This document shows, piece after piece, positions 23,970 to 32,438 of a stretch of 33,342 nucleotides of DNA (positions within the stretch are counted from its first letter, which is position 1; every line of letters starts with the position of its first letter). Location of the stretch: NCBI RefSeq assembly GCF_049472675.1, contig NZ_JAPNXM010000015.1:1-33342 (forward strand). Reading direction: 5' to 3'. The notes below the pieces were generated by a model that saw nothing but the letters and a program-made list of their open reading frames with translations, made no database searches and had not been told where the DNA came from. The translations under genes were made by a program, and so were the position numbers. The DNA comes from Deferribacter thermophilus (lineage in GTDB: Bacteria > Chrysiogenota > Deferribacteres > Deferribacterales > Deferribacteraceae).

Positions 23970-25535
23970 CTATTTACTTTTGCCAAAGCCGCCACCACCC
24001 GGTGTTTCTATCCTAATTATATCACCTTTTTTAAGGTTTATATTAAATTTGCCTGGCATTTTTCTTTTATCACCATTAGAAATCACAATGTTTTCACCAC
24101 ACTTTCCAGGCTCTCCTCCATTTAAACCGTATGGGCTAAAAATTCTTCTTTCAGTAAGCATTGTCACTTCGGCATCATTTAACAACCTTATCTGCCTTAC
24201 AATCCCATCTCCACCTCTAAACTTACCATTTCCTCCAGAGTTTTTTCTAATACTATACTCTTCAACCATCATAGGATATGTAAATTCCAAAGCTTCAATC
24301 GGAGTATTTAAAGTGTTTGTCATATGAGAATGAACTGCAGATTCTCCATTTGCAAAACTGCTTGCTCCCATACCTCCACCAATGGTTTCGTAATAAGTAA
24401 ATGGTTGGCCACTTTTTTCATCAATTCCACCAATTGTAATATTATTCATAGTCCCTTGGCTTGCTGCAGGTATTTCATTTGGTAAAGCTTTTGATAACGC
24501 TCCCAACAGCACATCAACAATTCTTTGAGAAGTTTCCACATTACCGCCAGCAACACTAGCAGGAAATTTTGCATCGACTATGCTACCTTTACGAGTTTTT
24601 AGCTTGATTGGTCTTAAAAGCCCAGCATTTGTGGGGATATCATCCCTTACCAAAGACCTAAATACATATAGAACTGCTGATAAGGTAATGGAATAAACAG
24701 CATTGATGCTACCTTTCACCTGGTCATCACTCTCTGTAAAATCCACCTCCACTTTGTCATTATCTACAATCAGCTTAACTGCAATTTTAATTTTCTCTTT
24801 TTCAATACCATCATCATCCATAAAATCTTCAAACTCATAAACCCCATCAGGAATAGCTTTTATCCTATTTTTTAATATCTTTTCTGAATAATCCATCATC
24901 CCTTTTGCATATTCTTTTACCATTTGATGCCCATAACTATTTACTAATTCTTCAATCCTCTTTATACCAGTCATGTTTGCCATAATTTGTGCTGTAAAAT
25001 CCCCCTCTCTTTCATAAGGGGTTCTCACATTATTTAGAAGAAATTTCATCAAAGGCTCAACCACCTCACCTTTTTCAACAATTTTAAGAGGTGGTATAAT
25101 TAAACCTTCTTGAAAAATTGAGGTAGATAGTGGCATTGAGCCTGCAGTCATACCACCGATATCAGCATGATGAGCCCTATTTGCAACAAAAAATTGAGGT
25201 TTATCTTCTCCTAAAAAAACTGGTGCAACTATGGTTACATCTGGCAAATGAGTGCCACCTTTATAAGGGTCATTTAAAATAACCATGTCGCCATCTTTCA
25301 AATCTACATTTTCTATCGCTGATTTTACACTCATAGGCATAGAGCCAAGATGAACTGGGATATGTGCAGCCTGAGCAATCATATCACCATTTTCATCAAA
25401 TATTGCACATGAAAAATCCCTTCTCTCTTTTATATTTGGTGAAAAAGCTGTTCTATTTAATGTAACTCCCATCTCCTCTGATATTGAAATGAATCTATTT
25501 TTAAAAACTTCTAATAGTATAGGATTTAATTTCAT
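23970..25535 (-). CDS. hyuB: Hydantoinase/5-oxoprolinase family subunit B (HyuB)
   Basis: A 521-residue HyuB-family protein, the partner of HyuA in ATP-dependent hydrolysis of cyclic amides (N-methylhydantoin, 5-oxoproline) or in related acetone/acetophenone carboxylases. Blocks include MGVTLNRTAFSPNIKERRDFSCAIFD, QAAHIPVHLGSMP, NDPYKGGTHLPD, ANRAHHADIGG and the glycine-rich tail IETPGGGGFGK. Length is as expected for a separate B subunit. It follows hyuA by nine bases with GAGGTGAGGT as ribosome binding site. No gamma subunit typical of acetone carboxylase is nearby, which favours the hydantoinase/oxoprolinase reading. Confidence 0.9.
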   Translation of the reverse strand: MKLNPILLEVFKNRFISISEEMGVTLNRTAFSPNIKERRDFSCAIFDENGDMIAQAAHIPVHLGSMPMSVKSAIENVDLKDGDMVILNDPYKGGTHLPDVTIVAPVFLGEDKPQFFVANRAHHADIGGMTAGSMPLSTSIFQEGLIIPPLKIVEKGEVVEPLMKFLLNNVRTPYEREGDFTAQIMANMTGIKRIEELVNSYGHQMVKEYAKGMMDYSEKILKNRIKAIPDGVYEFEDFMDDDGIEKEKIKIAVKLIVDNDKVEVDFTESDDQVKGSINAVYSITLSAVLYVFRSLVRDDIPTNAGLLRPIKLKTRKGSIVDAKFPASVAGGNVETSQRIVDVLLGALSKALPNEIPAASQGTMNNITIGGIDEKSGQPFTYYETIGGGMGASSFANGESAVHSHMTNTLNTPIEALEFTYPMMVEEYSIRKNSGGNGKFRGGDGIVRQIRLLNDAEVTMLTERRIFSPYGLNGGEPGKCGENIVISNGDKRKMPGKFNINLKKGDIIRIETPGGGGFGKSK

Positions 25536-25544
25536 AACCTCACC

Positions 25545-27512
25545 TCAAACATAAATTATCAAGTTTTCAAAAGAATCCACCTCAACTGTCGCCTCAGGTG
25601 GTATTACTATTGTTGAAGAATATTCGATAACTATAGCTGGCCCATCAAATTTATTACCATATAAAAGTAAATCCCTATCAATGACCTTTGACTTCACAGT
25701 TTTACCACCAAAAATAACATCAGTTTCACCTAAAATAGCATTTTTATCTATATCTGCTACTTTCTTAGTTTTCTTTTCAAATTCTGGTTTTTCCATTTTA
25801 CCTCTTGCTCTAAGTCTTAAATTTACTATTTCAATCGGTTTTTCATAATTTGCATACCCATACAATCTCTTATGATATTCATGAAAAGTATCTACATAAT
25901 CTTCCGTAAATGGAACTATAATCTCATAAGATTGTCCTAAATACCTCATATCCAAATACAACTCTAATGATATATCTTCTCTCTCTACCCCCTCATTCAA
26001 TAGGTCATTTACCCCTTGCTCTTCCATATTTGCAAAATATGTTTTCAATTCATTAAAGTTTAATGCTTCTTTCAACATTACGGTCTTTGAATAATCCTTT
26101 ATTATATCTGATAAAATCATCCCTATTGCGGATAAAATACCTGGATTTTTAGGAACAAGTACTCTTGGAATATGAAGTAATTTAGCTAAAAAAGCTGCAT
26201 GCATCCCTCCTGCACCACCAAAAGAGAAAAGTGTAAAATCTGAGGGGTTATACCCCCTTTCTACAGAAATAACCCTAATAGCCCTTTCCATATTTGTATT
26301 GGCAACTTCTAAAATCCCTTCTGCAAGCTCCACTGTGGTCAAACCAAACTCTTTGGATAGCTTGTCAAAATAAAAGTTTAGCTTTTCTCTATCAAGTTTC
26401 ATCTCTCCACCAAGAAAGTGGTCAGGTATAAGTCTTCCAAGATAAAGGTTTGCATCTGTAACTGTAATCTGATCCCCTTTACCATAGCAAATAGGTCCAG
26501 GGTCAGCACCAGCACTTATAGGCCCCACTCTCAAAGCACCACCATCATCTTTATAGGCAATTGAGCCACCGCCTGCACCAACCGTGTGGATATCTATCAT
26601 AGGAACTTTTACAGGAAATCCATCTATTTCAGATTCTACAGTTAAAGGCAACTCTCCATTAATAAGTGCCACATCTGTAGAGGTTCCACCCATGTCAAAT
26701 GTAATTAGCTTGTCAAAACCAGCCATTTTCCCTATTTCAAATGCTCCAACAGCCCCACCAGTAGGGCCAGAAAGAATAGTCCTAACAGATTCACTCATTG
26801 CCACTTCTGCAGAAATTACCCCTCCATTTGACTGCATTATTCTGAGCTTGCTCCCCTCAGTTAAATTATCTTTTATATGACTTATATACCTATCCATTTT
26901 AGGTGACACATAAGCATTTATTACTGTAGTTGATAACCTTTCATACTCCCTAAATTCAGGTAAAATCTCTGAAGATAGGCAACAATGAAAACCTTTTTCT
27001 CTAAGATAATCCCCTACAACTTTTTCATGTTTTCTATTCAAAAATGAAAACAAAAAACACACAGCCACAGATTCTGCTTCCGCAATCTTTAGTTTTTCAG
27101 CAATCTCTTCAAGCTGTAATAAATCCACCTCTTTCAGAACTTCACCATTTGAATTAACCCTGCAGTCCAAACCAAATCTCATAGTCGATGATACAAGTGG
27201 CTTATTTTTTTGATAGTAGAGGTCATAAAGTTTTTTTCTATTTTGTCTGCCTATATCAATCACATCTTCAAAACCTTTATTTGTTATCAATGCAGTATTT
27301 GCACCCTTCTTTTCTAAAATTGCATTTGTAGCCACTGTAGATCCATGTGTAATATTCCCAGGTTTACCTTCAAGAATATAATCAAGCCCCTTTAAAACAG
27401 CTTCAGCAGGGTTATATGGAGTAGACAGTAATTTATATACCCCCCATTTCCCATCTTTTTTATAAATAAAATCTGTAAAAGTACCACCTGTATCAACGCC
27501 AACAATAATCAT
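25545..27512 (-). CDS. hyuA: Hydantoinase/5-oxoprolinase family subunit A (HyuA)
   Basis: A 655-residue actin-like ATPase subunit that activates the substrate amide for hydrolysis with HyuB. The phosphate-1 loop GVDTGGTFTDF is at the N-terminus, followed by GNITHGSTVATNAILEK, SGPTGGAVGAFEIGK, FDMGGTSTDVALI and GADPGPICYGKG, all standard HyuA blocks in order. The ATG at 27512 is preferred to the TTG at 27515 because AGGAGG is then five bases away. The ATG shares one base with the stop of the upstream regulator gene. Split A and B genes next to a TRAP importer suggest uptake and ring opening of an exogenous compound. Confidence 0.91.
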   Translation of the reverse strand: MIIVGVDTGGTFTDFIYKKDGKWGVYKLLSTPYNPAEAVLKGLDYILEGKPGNITHGSTVATNAILEKKGANTALITNKGFEDVIDIGRQNRKKLYDLYYQKNKPLVSSTMRFGLDCRVNSNGEVLKEVDLLQLEEIAEKLKIAEAESVAVCFLFSFLNRKHEKVVGDYLREKGFHCCLSSEILPEFREYERLSTTVINAYVSPKMDRYISHIKDNLTEGSKLRIMQSNGGVISAEVAMSESVRTILSGPTGGAVGAFEIGKMAGFDKLITFDMGGTSTDVALINGELPLTVESEIDGFPVKVPMIDIHTVGAGGGSIAYKDDGGALRVGPISAGADPGPICYGKGDQITVTDANLYLGRLIPDHFLGGEMKLDREKLNFYFDKLSKEFGLTTVELAEGILEVANTNMERAIRVISVERGYNPSDFTLFSFGGAGGMHAAFLAKLLHIPRVLVPKNPGILSAIGMILSDIIKDYSKTVMLKEALNFNELKTYFANMEEQGVNDLLNEGVEREDISLELYLDMRYLGQSYEIIVPFTEDYVDTFHEYHKRLYGYANYEKPIEIVNLRLRARGKMEKPEFEKKTKKVADIDKNAILGETDVIFGGKTVKSKVIDRDLLLYGNKFDGPAIVIEYSSTIVIPPEATVEVDSFENLIIYV

Positions 27513-28417
27513 CAAAACCTCCTACTCTCAATTACATCTTTAAGCATTTTTATACCTTCTTCATCGTGAAATCTTGAATAAACAACTAAATTTTTCACCT
27601 TATTAAAAAGGTCTTTATTCGTATCGTAGATCTGTTTTAAAGTGAGTACATATTTAGCATCTTTAATCAAATTTTGAATTTTTGTTTTTTCCTCAATAGA
27701 AACAAATATTAACGAATTAAATTTTCTCATCAATGAACTGTAAGATCTTTCAAATCTCCTCTTCATCTCATCATTAATTGTTATCACTAAGATTATATCA
27801 CTCGTACTTACCTTACCAAAATTTACTAAAGTATCTATTGGTGGAGTAATTTTCAAAGGGAAGATTTTTACATTACAATTATTAACCTCTTCCAATCTTT
27901 TTAAACAGTAATAAGTTGTAACTATTATACAATTATCAAAACTACATTCTTTTAGCCTATTCACAGCATCAGGCAATAAAAGTGGAATTACTTCTCTTTG
28001 CAACTGCTCTTCTAATTCTCTTCTTCCCACAAACAAATTATAATACTCCTCATCAACATAATAGATATCTCCAGAATTTTGTTCTAATAGAGCATGATTG
28101 AAACAGAAAAACACTTCATCACTATTTAAACCACTATTTATTATTTTGTTTATAATCTTTGATAATTCCCCTTGATAAAGTAATAAGTTTTTTCTTTTGT
28201 ATAAAAACTCTCTGTTGATACAAAACCCCTTCCCTTTTACAGCAACAAAATAACCTTTTGATTTCAATTCAGAAAAAACGCTTTTTACAGTATTAATATT
28301 CACATCTAACTCATCAGCTATCCACTGAAGCTGATAAAACTGATTTTCATCACCAAAAAAGAATATTTCTAATAGTTTTAATTTTACTATTGAAGATTTA
28401 GTGTAGTTTTCTAACAT
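27512..28417 (-). CDS. GntR-like winged-helix regulator of the HyuAB-TRAP operon
   Basis: A 301-residue protein with an N-terminal winged helix-turn-helix (about residues 8-68): QWIADELDVNINTVKSVFSELKSKGYFVAVKGKG matches the GntR-type helix and wing. The remaining 230 residues do not match an effector domain I recognise. They have alternating hydrophobic strands (FDNCIIVTTYYCLKRL, TSDIILVITIND, FNSLIFVSIEE) like an alpha/beta sensor. It is the first gene of the operon, sharing one base with hyuA, so it probably senses the imported compound and controls its own operon. That role is inferred from position only. Confidence 0.65.
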   Translation of the reverse strand: MLENYTKSSIVKLKLLEIFFFGDENQFYQLQWIADELDVNINTVKSVFSELKSKGYFVAVKGKGFCINREFLYKRKNLLLYQGELSKIINKIINSGLNSDEVFFCFNHALLEQNSGDIYYVDEEYYNLFVGRRELEEQLQREVIPLLLPDAVNRLKECSFDNCIIVTTYYCLKRLEEVNNCNVKIFPLKITPPIDTLVNFGKVSTSDIILVITINDEMKRRFERSYSSLMRKFNSLIFVSIEEKTKIQNLIKDAKYVLTLKQIYDTNKDLFNKVKNLVVYSRFHDEEGIKMLKDVIESRRF

Positions 28418-28563
28418 GTTTTAATAATAAAATCCGTCTTCAAAATTATCAAGCCAAAAGCTATTGTTATAGACTTTAATTAATCGATATCATAATCAAA
28501 TACATACTAATGGCACTACTTATTTTCTATAAGTATAATTTGATATTCTTACAAAATGAATTT

Positions 28564-28720
28564 GAGGATGTTGCACAATAGTAATAGCTTAAGACCTCAG
28601 ATTGCTTCGCTAAAGCTCGCAATGACGGCATTTTTGGGTCATTGCGAGGCAATAAAAGTTGCCGAAGCAATCTCAAAACTACTTTGTTAGCAAAAACATA
28701 ATTTACTGTGCAACAGCCTC
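28564..28720. repeat. Complete MITE-like repeat, copy C, with 6-bp target duplication
   Basis: A 157-bp element. Its ends GAGGATGTTGCACA (28564-28577) and TGTGCAACAGCCTC (28707-28720) are inverted repeats with one mismatch. GAATTT lies directly outside both ends (28558-28563 and 28721-28726), as a target-site duplication would. Inside is the AGATTGCTTCG...CGAAGCAATCT core with its two inner hairpins. There is no ORF, so any movement would depend on a transposase encoded elsewhere. Confidence 0.82.
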
Positions 28721-28743
28721 GAATTTACTAATTAAATACATTG

Positions 28744-28771
28744 TTGTTTTTTTAATAATAAAACATATAAT
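28744..28771 (+). promoter_or_regulatory. Candidate promoter of the GNAT-M20 genes
   Basis: TTGTTT (28744-28749), a 16-base spacer and TATAAT (28766-28771) lie 29 bases before the GNAT ATG. The -10 box is perfect and the -35 box is weak. AT-richness makes chance matches common. Confidence 0.35.
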
Positions 28772-28800
28772 AAACATGAGGAATTTAATAGAGGGAAAAA

Positions 28801-29262
28801 ATGAGTAACATAAAAATCAGAAATATGACAATTGATGATTTACCAAAAATTTATAGACTTGGAGAAAAAGTATTCACACTAAATAAATACCCAAACCTAC
28901 ATAGAGTTTGGGATGAAAATGAGGTAGTTGAGTTTTTTGTAAATGATAAAGAGAGCTGTTTTGTAGCAGTTGATGAAAATAATGAAATAGCAGGTTTTAT
29001 ACTATCTTATATTATCCATAAGGCATCTATAAGATATGGGTATTTAGTTTGGCTCTGTATTGATAAACAGTATGAAAAACAGGGGGTAGCATCAATCCTT
29101 TTTGACAAATTCTTAGAACACATGAAAAATAATGATGTGGAAACTGTAATAGTTGATGTAGAAAAAAGTAATGAAAAAGCCTTAAACTTTTTTAGAAACA
29201 AAGGGTTTTCTTCACCCAAAGAACAGATTTATTTAACGCTAAATTTAAAGGATAAAAAATGA
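28801..29262 (+). CDS. GNAT family N-acetyltransferase
   Basis: A 153-residue acetyltransferase of the GNAT fold. Motif A is at LVWLCIDKQYEKQGVASILFDKFL (about residues 81-104) with the Q-x2-x-Q-G-V-A acetyl-CoA loop, and motif B is at NEKALNFFRNKGF near the end. The N-terminal DLPKIYRLGEKVF is also typical. The substrate is unknown, but four bases overlap with an M20 deacylase gene (ATGA), suggesting that the two act on the same amino compound in opposite directions or in sequence. AGAGGG lies five bases upstream of the ATG. Confidence 0.87.
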   Translation: MSNIKIRNMTIDDLPKIYRLGEKVFTLNKYPNLHRVWDENEVVEFFVNDKESCFVAVDENNEIAGFILSYIIHKASIRYGYLVWLCIDKQYEKQGVASILFDKFLEHMKNNDVETVIVDVEKSNEKALNFFRNKGFSSPKEQIYLTLNLKDKK

Positions 29263-30338
29263 TTAATGAAAAAAGACTTAAAGAACTTTTTTTAGATATG
29301 GTCAATATCTACAGCCCATCAGGCAAAGAAGAAGAGATAATTTCTTATTTAAAAGATTATTTTAAAAAATACAAAGTAGATTTTGAATATCAAGAAGTGG
29401 AAGAATCAAGAGGCAATCTAATAATTTTACCCCAAAGTGGCGAAAGTGAGATTGTTTTTGTGGGGCATATTGATACGGTGCCTGCATTTGACTATGAAAA
29501 CTACGAAGCAGATATTGTTGGTGATGAAATTTATGGGCTTGGTACAGCAGATATGAAAAGTGGCTGTGCTGCGATGATTGAAGCTTTTTTAACCTATAAA
29601 GAAAAAGTAAAAAAAGATTTTTCCTGTTCACTTGCTCTGGTAGTAGGCGAAGAAGAATCGGGTGATGGTGCTTTTGAGCTTTGTAGAGCTTATCCATTTG
29701 ACTGGGCAATCATTGGAGAACCTACAAACTTACTCCCTTGTTTTGGGCACTATGGCTATGTGGAAATTTCCCTTGTAACTTATGGCCAAAAGTTACATGC
29801 AGCTGTTTCAAAGCCTGATAAAAATGCTGTTAAGATTATGATGGATGCTATCAATATGATTTTAGACTACCTTGGGCAAAAAGGGGATATTTTATACAAT
29901 ATAAGGGATTTTAGTAGTTCACAATCAGGTTTTGCAAGTCCAAATAGATGTGAAGCCTATTTGGATCTTCACATCCCGATAAAGTATGCTATCGGCTCAC
30001 TCGTATTTGAAATAGAGGATTTAATCTTTTCAAAATTTGACTCTGAAGAGATAAAACTTTCACTGGAAACAATTCATCACGGTTATGAGCTTTCAAACAA
30101 AGCCTCTATGCCAAAATTACTTAAAAACATTTATGAGAAAATGAAATTAGAGTTTAATCCTACCGATTTTAAAAGTGATTCAGATGCACCTATTTTTTGG
30201 CAGTCAGGTATAAAACCGATTATTTTAGGCCCTGGAGACTTATCGGTGGCACATACAAAGGATGAGTTTGTAAACTTCAAAGAGATTATCACCGCCGCAA
30301 ATCTTTACTACAACATCCTAACAAACACAGCAAAATAA
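29259..30338 (+). CDS. M20 family metallopeptidase (ArgE/DapE-like deacylase)
   Basis: A 359-residue cytoplasmic dizinc hydrolase of the M20 family, which removes acyl groups from amino acids (acetylornithine, succinyl-diaminopimelate, LysW-linked lysine) or cleaves small peptides. Metal and catalytic residues are H70 and D72 (GHIDTVP), D98 (GTADMKSG), E131-E132 (VGEEESG), E in IGEPTN and the late histidine in LSVAHTKDEFV. The dimerisation lid lies between about 165 and 275. Coupling to the GNAT gene is by a four-base overlap. The exact substrate cannot be decided from sequence. Confidence 0.88.
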   Translation: MINEKRLKELFLDMVNIYSPSGKEEEIISYLKDYFKKYKVDFEYQEVEESRGNLIILPQSGESEIVFVGHIDTVPAFDYENYEADIVGDEIYGLGTADMKSGCAAMIEAFLTYKEKVKKDFSCSLALVVGEEESGDGAFELCRAYPFDWAIIGEPTNLLPCFGHYGYVEISLVTYGQKLHAAVSKPDKNAVKIMMDAINMILDYLGQKGDILYNIRDFSSSQSGFASPNRCEAYLDLHIPIKYAIGSLVFEIEDLIFSKFDSEEIKLSLETIHHGYELSNKASMPKLLKNIYEKMKLEFNPTDFKSDSDAPIFWQSGIKPIILGPGDLSVAHTKDEFVNFKEIITAANLYYNILTNTAK

Positions 30339-30380
30339 ACGCTTGAAAAATTCAAATATTAGCAAACGAAATCATTTTAC

Positions 30381-30456
30381 CAGATTGCTTCGCTAACGCT
30401 CTCTATGGCAACTTGACAGTCATCGCGAGGAAGCGTAAGCTGACGAAGCGATCTCA
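30381..30456. repeat. Palindromic repeat core, copy D1 (diverged)
   Basis: CAGATTGCTTCGCTAACGCT at the left and TGACGAAGCGATCTC at the right match the family core. The middle has changed (TCATCGCGAGGAAGCGTAAGC), yet the outer arms still pair as AGATTGCTTCG with CGAAGCGATCT, allowing a G-T pair. The TGTTGCACA ends are missing. Confidence 0.7.
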
Positions 30457-30473
30457 AGTGGGACAATGAATAA

Positions 30474-30549
30474 GAGATTGCTTCGATGACGCTCGCAAAG
30501 ACGATAGATGGTGGACATTGCGAGGAGCGAATGCGACGATAAGATCTCG
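30474..30549. repeat. Palindromic repeat core, copy D2 (diverged)
   Basis: AGATTGCTTCGATGACGCTC (30475-30494), then ACATTGCGAGGAGCGAATGC and CGATAAGATCTCG, form a second diverged core 17 bases after copy D1. The right outer arm is eroded. Two cores in tandem suggest insertion of one beside the other or local duplication followed by decay. Confidence 0.6.
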
Positions 30550-30641
30550 ATAATTATCAACATGTTAGCCTATAGTGAAATACACTCAAATATTCTACTT
30601 TATTCACCGACAATAATTGAACAATCAAAAGTTAGAAATAA

Positions 30642-31436
30642 TTATTTTTCAAACACCTGGTATGGTAAAATGACTTCCTGGACACTTTCAGCTATCTTGC
30701 TGTATTTTTTATAAAAATCTATTAAGCTTACATCACTGTCTAACTTAAATAATTTTCTAAAATCTATCTTTTTATTATCAGTTGCAACCACTAAAAATGC
30801 TTCCGTATCTGAAGGATGCCCCGGCAGAGTTGACATCTCAAGGTCATAAACTGCATTTTTGCCAGGGAAAACAAACTTTTCCCCTGCTTTTAACTCATGT
30901 GCTTTTTCATAAGCATTTGGATAAAGCATAATCACTCTATCATTTGCCATGAGGTTAAATATAGCTATATTTGCATCTTTTTGAGTTTGAATATTGATAT
31001 ACGCCTTATCCCCCTTGATAAAAGTGTGTTTATTTAATTTGGCTTGTAAGCCAACATCCACAATCTTTTTTGATACCATCACGGATGCTTCTATTTTTAC
31101 TCTGTATTCTGGTATAGGGGCAGCATATTTAGATGGTCTATATTCACCCAAAGGCAACCAAAAAACTTTTTCGTCTATTATGTATCCACTCGAATAAGTC
31201 TTTATCAAATCAAGTGTTAGCTCACCTTTTGTCACCACAGTATTTACCGATACTTTTACACCACTTGCATTTTCTATCGCATCGGCTCTGGCTCTCTGCA
31301 AAGCTATCATCCGTGCTTGCTCAGCAGTCATATTGACAATGGCACATGAACCGATACCTGTTACCCTTTTTATTTCTCCAGCAAAAACAGAACCTACCAT
31401 CAAGAAAGTTAGCAAGACAAAGAATAAGTTTCTCAT
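30642..31436 (-). CDS. Exported LPP20/DUF4384-type protein next to the caspase gene
   Basis: A 264-residue protein with a Sec signal peptide (1-19, ending VFAGE). Residues about 22-110 (RVTGIGSCAIVNMTAEQARMIALQRARADAIENASGVKV, then YRVKIEASVMV) resemble the LPP20/FlgT-N fold of envelope proteins. Residues about 130-235 (FIKGDKAYINIQTQKDANIAIFN, IMLYPNAYE, DTEAFLVVATDNK) look like DUF4384, a domain often fused or linked to caspase-like and kinase-like proteins. It starts 25 bases after the caspase stop, so the two are one operon. The role is unknown; a periplasmic partner of the caspase protein is the simplest reading. Confidence 0.75.
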   Translation of the reverse strand: MRNLFFVLLTFLMVGSVFAGEIKRVTGIGSCAIVNMTAEQARMIALQRARADAIENASGVKVSVNTVVTKGELTLDLIKTYSSGYIIDEKVFWLPLGEYRPSKYAAPIPEYRVKIEASVMVSKKIVDVGLQAKLNKHTFIKGDKAYINIQTQKDANIAIFNLMANDRVIMLYPNAYEKAHELKAGEKFVFPGKNAVYDLEMSTLPGHPSDTEAFLVVATDNKKIDFRKLFKLDSDVSLIDFYKKYSKIAESVQEVILPYQVFEK

Positions 31437-31461
31437 CTAATCAAATCCCTAAAAAGTATAT

Positions 31462-32364
31462 TTATTTTAATACGACCAGTACATCTGATGGTTTCCTCTC
31501 AATTAATGGGGTCTGCTCTACACCGTGCAGTTTCCTCGCCTCATAACTTACATTTTCCGATAAATAGTTTTTTAGTTCTAAAACAGTTATTTTCTTATCA
31601 CGGTTTTTATCAGCTTCACCTTGAATCCCCTTCAAAAACCAGTAAGTAAACATTGAGTGCCCTTTTTCTGGATACCATGTTGATACCTGATTGTAAAGAG
31701 AGCTTGCCAGCAAGACAGCTTGAGCTGGCTTTTTATACTCAGATTTCACCTTTAACAAGCCAGGACTCACATTTTTAAACAACATCCCCTTAGCAGAATT
31801 TCCAGAAAAACAAGCATCCAATACTATCGTTAATTTTTTGGCGTTTAATCTTTTAAGATTATCATAAAACTTCTGTAATTTATAACCAGTTACCGATAAA
31901 TATTGAGGATCTGCATCTACTGGGACAAAATAAGCTTCATTTGTATTCAAGTCAGGAGCACCATGACCCACATAATAAATAAACACATTTGATACACCTG
32001 GTTTTACATAATTTCTCAACTGACTTTTACTACCATCACCTACACCAAAAATCTGATTGAATTTAGAAAGTGTAGCATCCTCAACATAAATTATATTACC
32101 CTCTCTAAAACCAAATGTCTTTATCAGATATCTTTTCACAGTTCTGGCATCATTTTTTGCAAAATCTACATCAGGAACATATTGATATTTAGAGTTTCCT
32201 ATAACCACGGCCACATCGTATCTGCCTGCCTTTTTAGCTCCCTCAGGGATTTTTGCCTCAACATCGGTGGTGAGCCCAGTGGCTACTACAATTTCTTTAT
32301 TCTCACTTTCCTCGCTTGCATCTACAACTTTTATAGTCCCAATATTATCAGGGTTATACATCAC
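31462..32364 (-). CDS. Caspase-family (C14) peptidase domain, 3' part of a frameshifted gene
   Basis: Open frame of 300 codons counted from an in-frame GTG. Residues 49-230 form a caspase-like domain: YDVAVVIGNSKYQ, the catalytic histidine H134 in FIYYVGHGAPD and the catalytic cysteine C185 in IVLDACFSGNSAKG. Residues 252-263 (DKNRDKKITVLE) fit an EF-hand calcium loop, with D, N, D, I and E at positions 1, 3, 5, 8 and 12. The GTG has no ribosome binding site and the frame stays open upstream to 32437, where it continues the frame of the gene just above. I read both as one gene of about 561 codons, broken by one missing base. Role unknown; bacterial caspase homologues are linked to cell death, defence or envelope processes. 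Confidence 0.85.
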   Translation of the reverse strand: MMYNPDNIGTIKVVDASEESENKEIVVATGLTTDVEAKIPEGAKKAGRYDVAVVIGNSKYQYVPDVDFAKNDARTVKRYLIKTFGFREGNIIYVEDATLSKFNQIFGVGDGSKSQLRNYVKPGVSNVFIYYVGHGAPDLNTNEAYFVPVDADPQYLSVTGYKLQKFYDNLKRLNAKKLTIVLDACFSGNSAKGMLFKNVSPGLLKVKSEYKKPAQAVLLASSLYNQVSTWYPEKGHSMFTYWFLKGIQGEADKNRDKKITVLELKNYLSENVSYEARKLHGVEQTPLIERKPSDVLVVLK

Positions 32365-32420
32365 AAGCTTTATATCTTCAGACTTGCCAAATCTCCCCCT
32401 TTTTTCACTAATATTTATTT

Positions 32421-32438
32421 TTAAGGAATTCTCTGATT
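32421..32438 (-). other. Apparent one-base frameshift inside the caspase gene
   Basis: The upstream frame ends ...ENNQRIP-stop at 32421. Shifting by -1 at the ATT-CCT-TAA junction gives ...NNQRIP-LKINISEKRGRFG and runs without a stop into the caspase frame; one extra T in the CCTT run would do this. The joined segment reads as a natural last strand of an Ig-like domain. The site is not a classic slippery heptamer, so mutation or sequencing error is more likely than programmed frameshifting. Confidence 0.75.

Larger units (their letters stand above)
28418..28800. other. Divergent intergenic region regulator / GNAT
   Basis: This 383-base gap holds complete repeat copy C (28564-28720), flanked by GAATTT on both sides, and AT-rich promoter-like sequence. 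On the plus strand TATAAT at 28766-28771 has TTGTTT 16 bases upstream and could drive the GNAT-M20 pair. Nothing else coding is visible. Confidence 0.5.
30339..30641. other. Convergent intergenic region M20 / DUF4384 gene
   Basis: This 303-base gap between facing genes holds two tandem diverged repeat cores (30381-30456 and 30474-30549) and then AT-rich sequence without a convincing gene. The hairpins may serve as transcription ends for both sides. Confidence 0.55.

Noticed and set aside
23980..24327. 115-codon frame antisense to hyuB
   Set aside because: It is the mirror of a conserved coding region, rich in proline and serine because of the opposite strand, with no domain.
25545..27512. 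Acetone or acetophenone carboxylase rather than hydantoinase
   Set aside because: Those enzymes usually need an extra subunit gene beside the A and B subunits, and none is seen; the possibility is not fully excluded.
30508..30714. 68-codon frame on the plus strand between the M20 and DUF4384 genes
   Set aside because: It starts inside a palindromic repeat and runs into the end of the DUF4384 gene; composition and lack of a ribosome binding site suggest chance.
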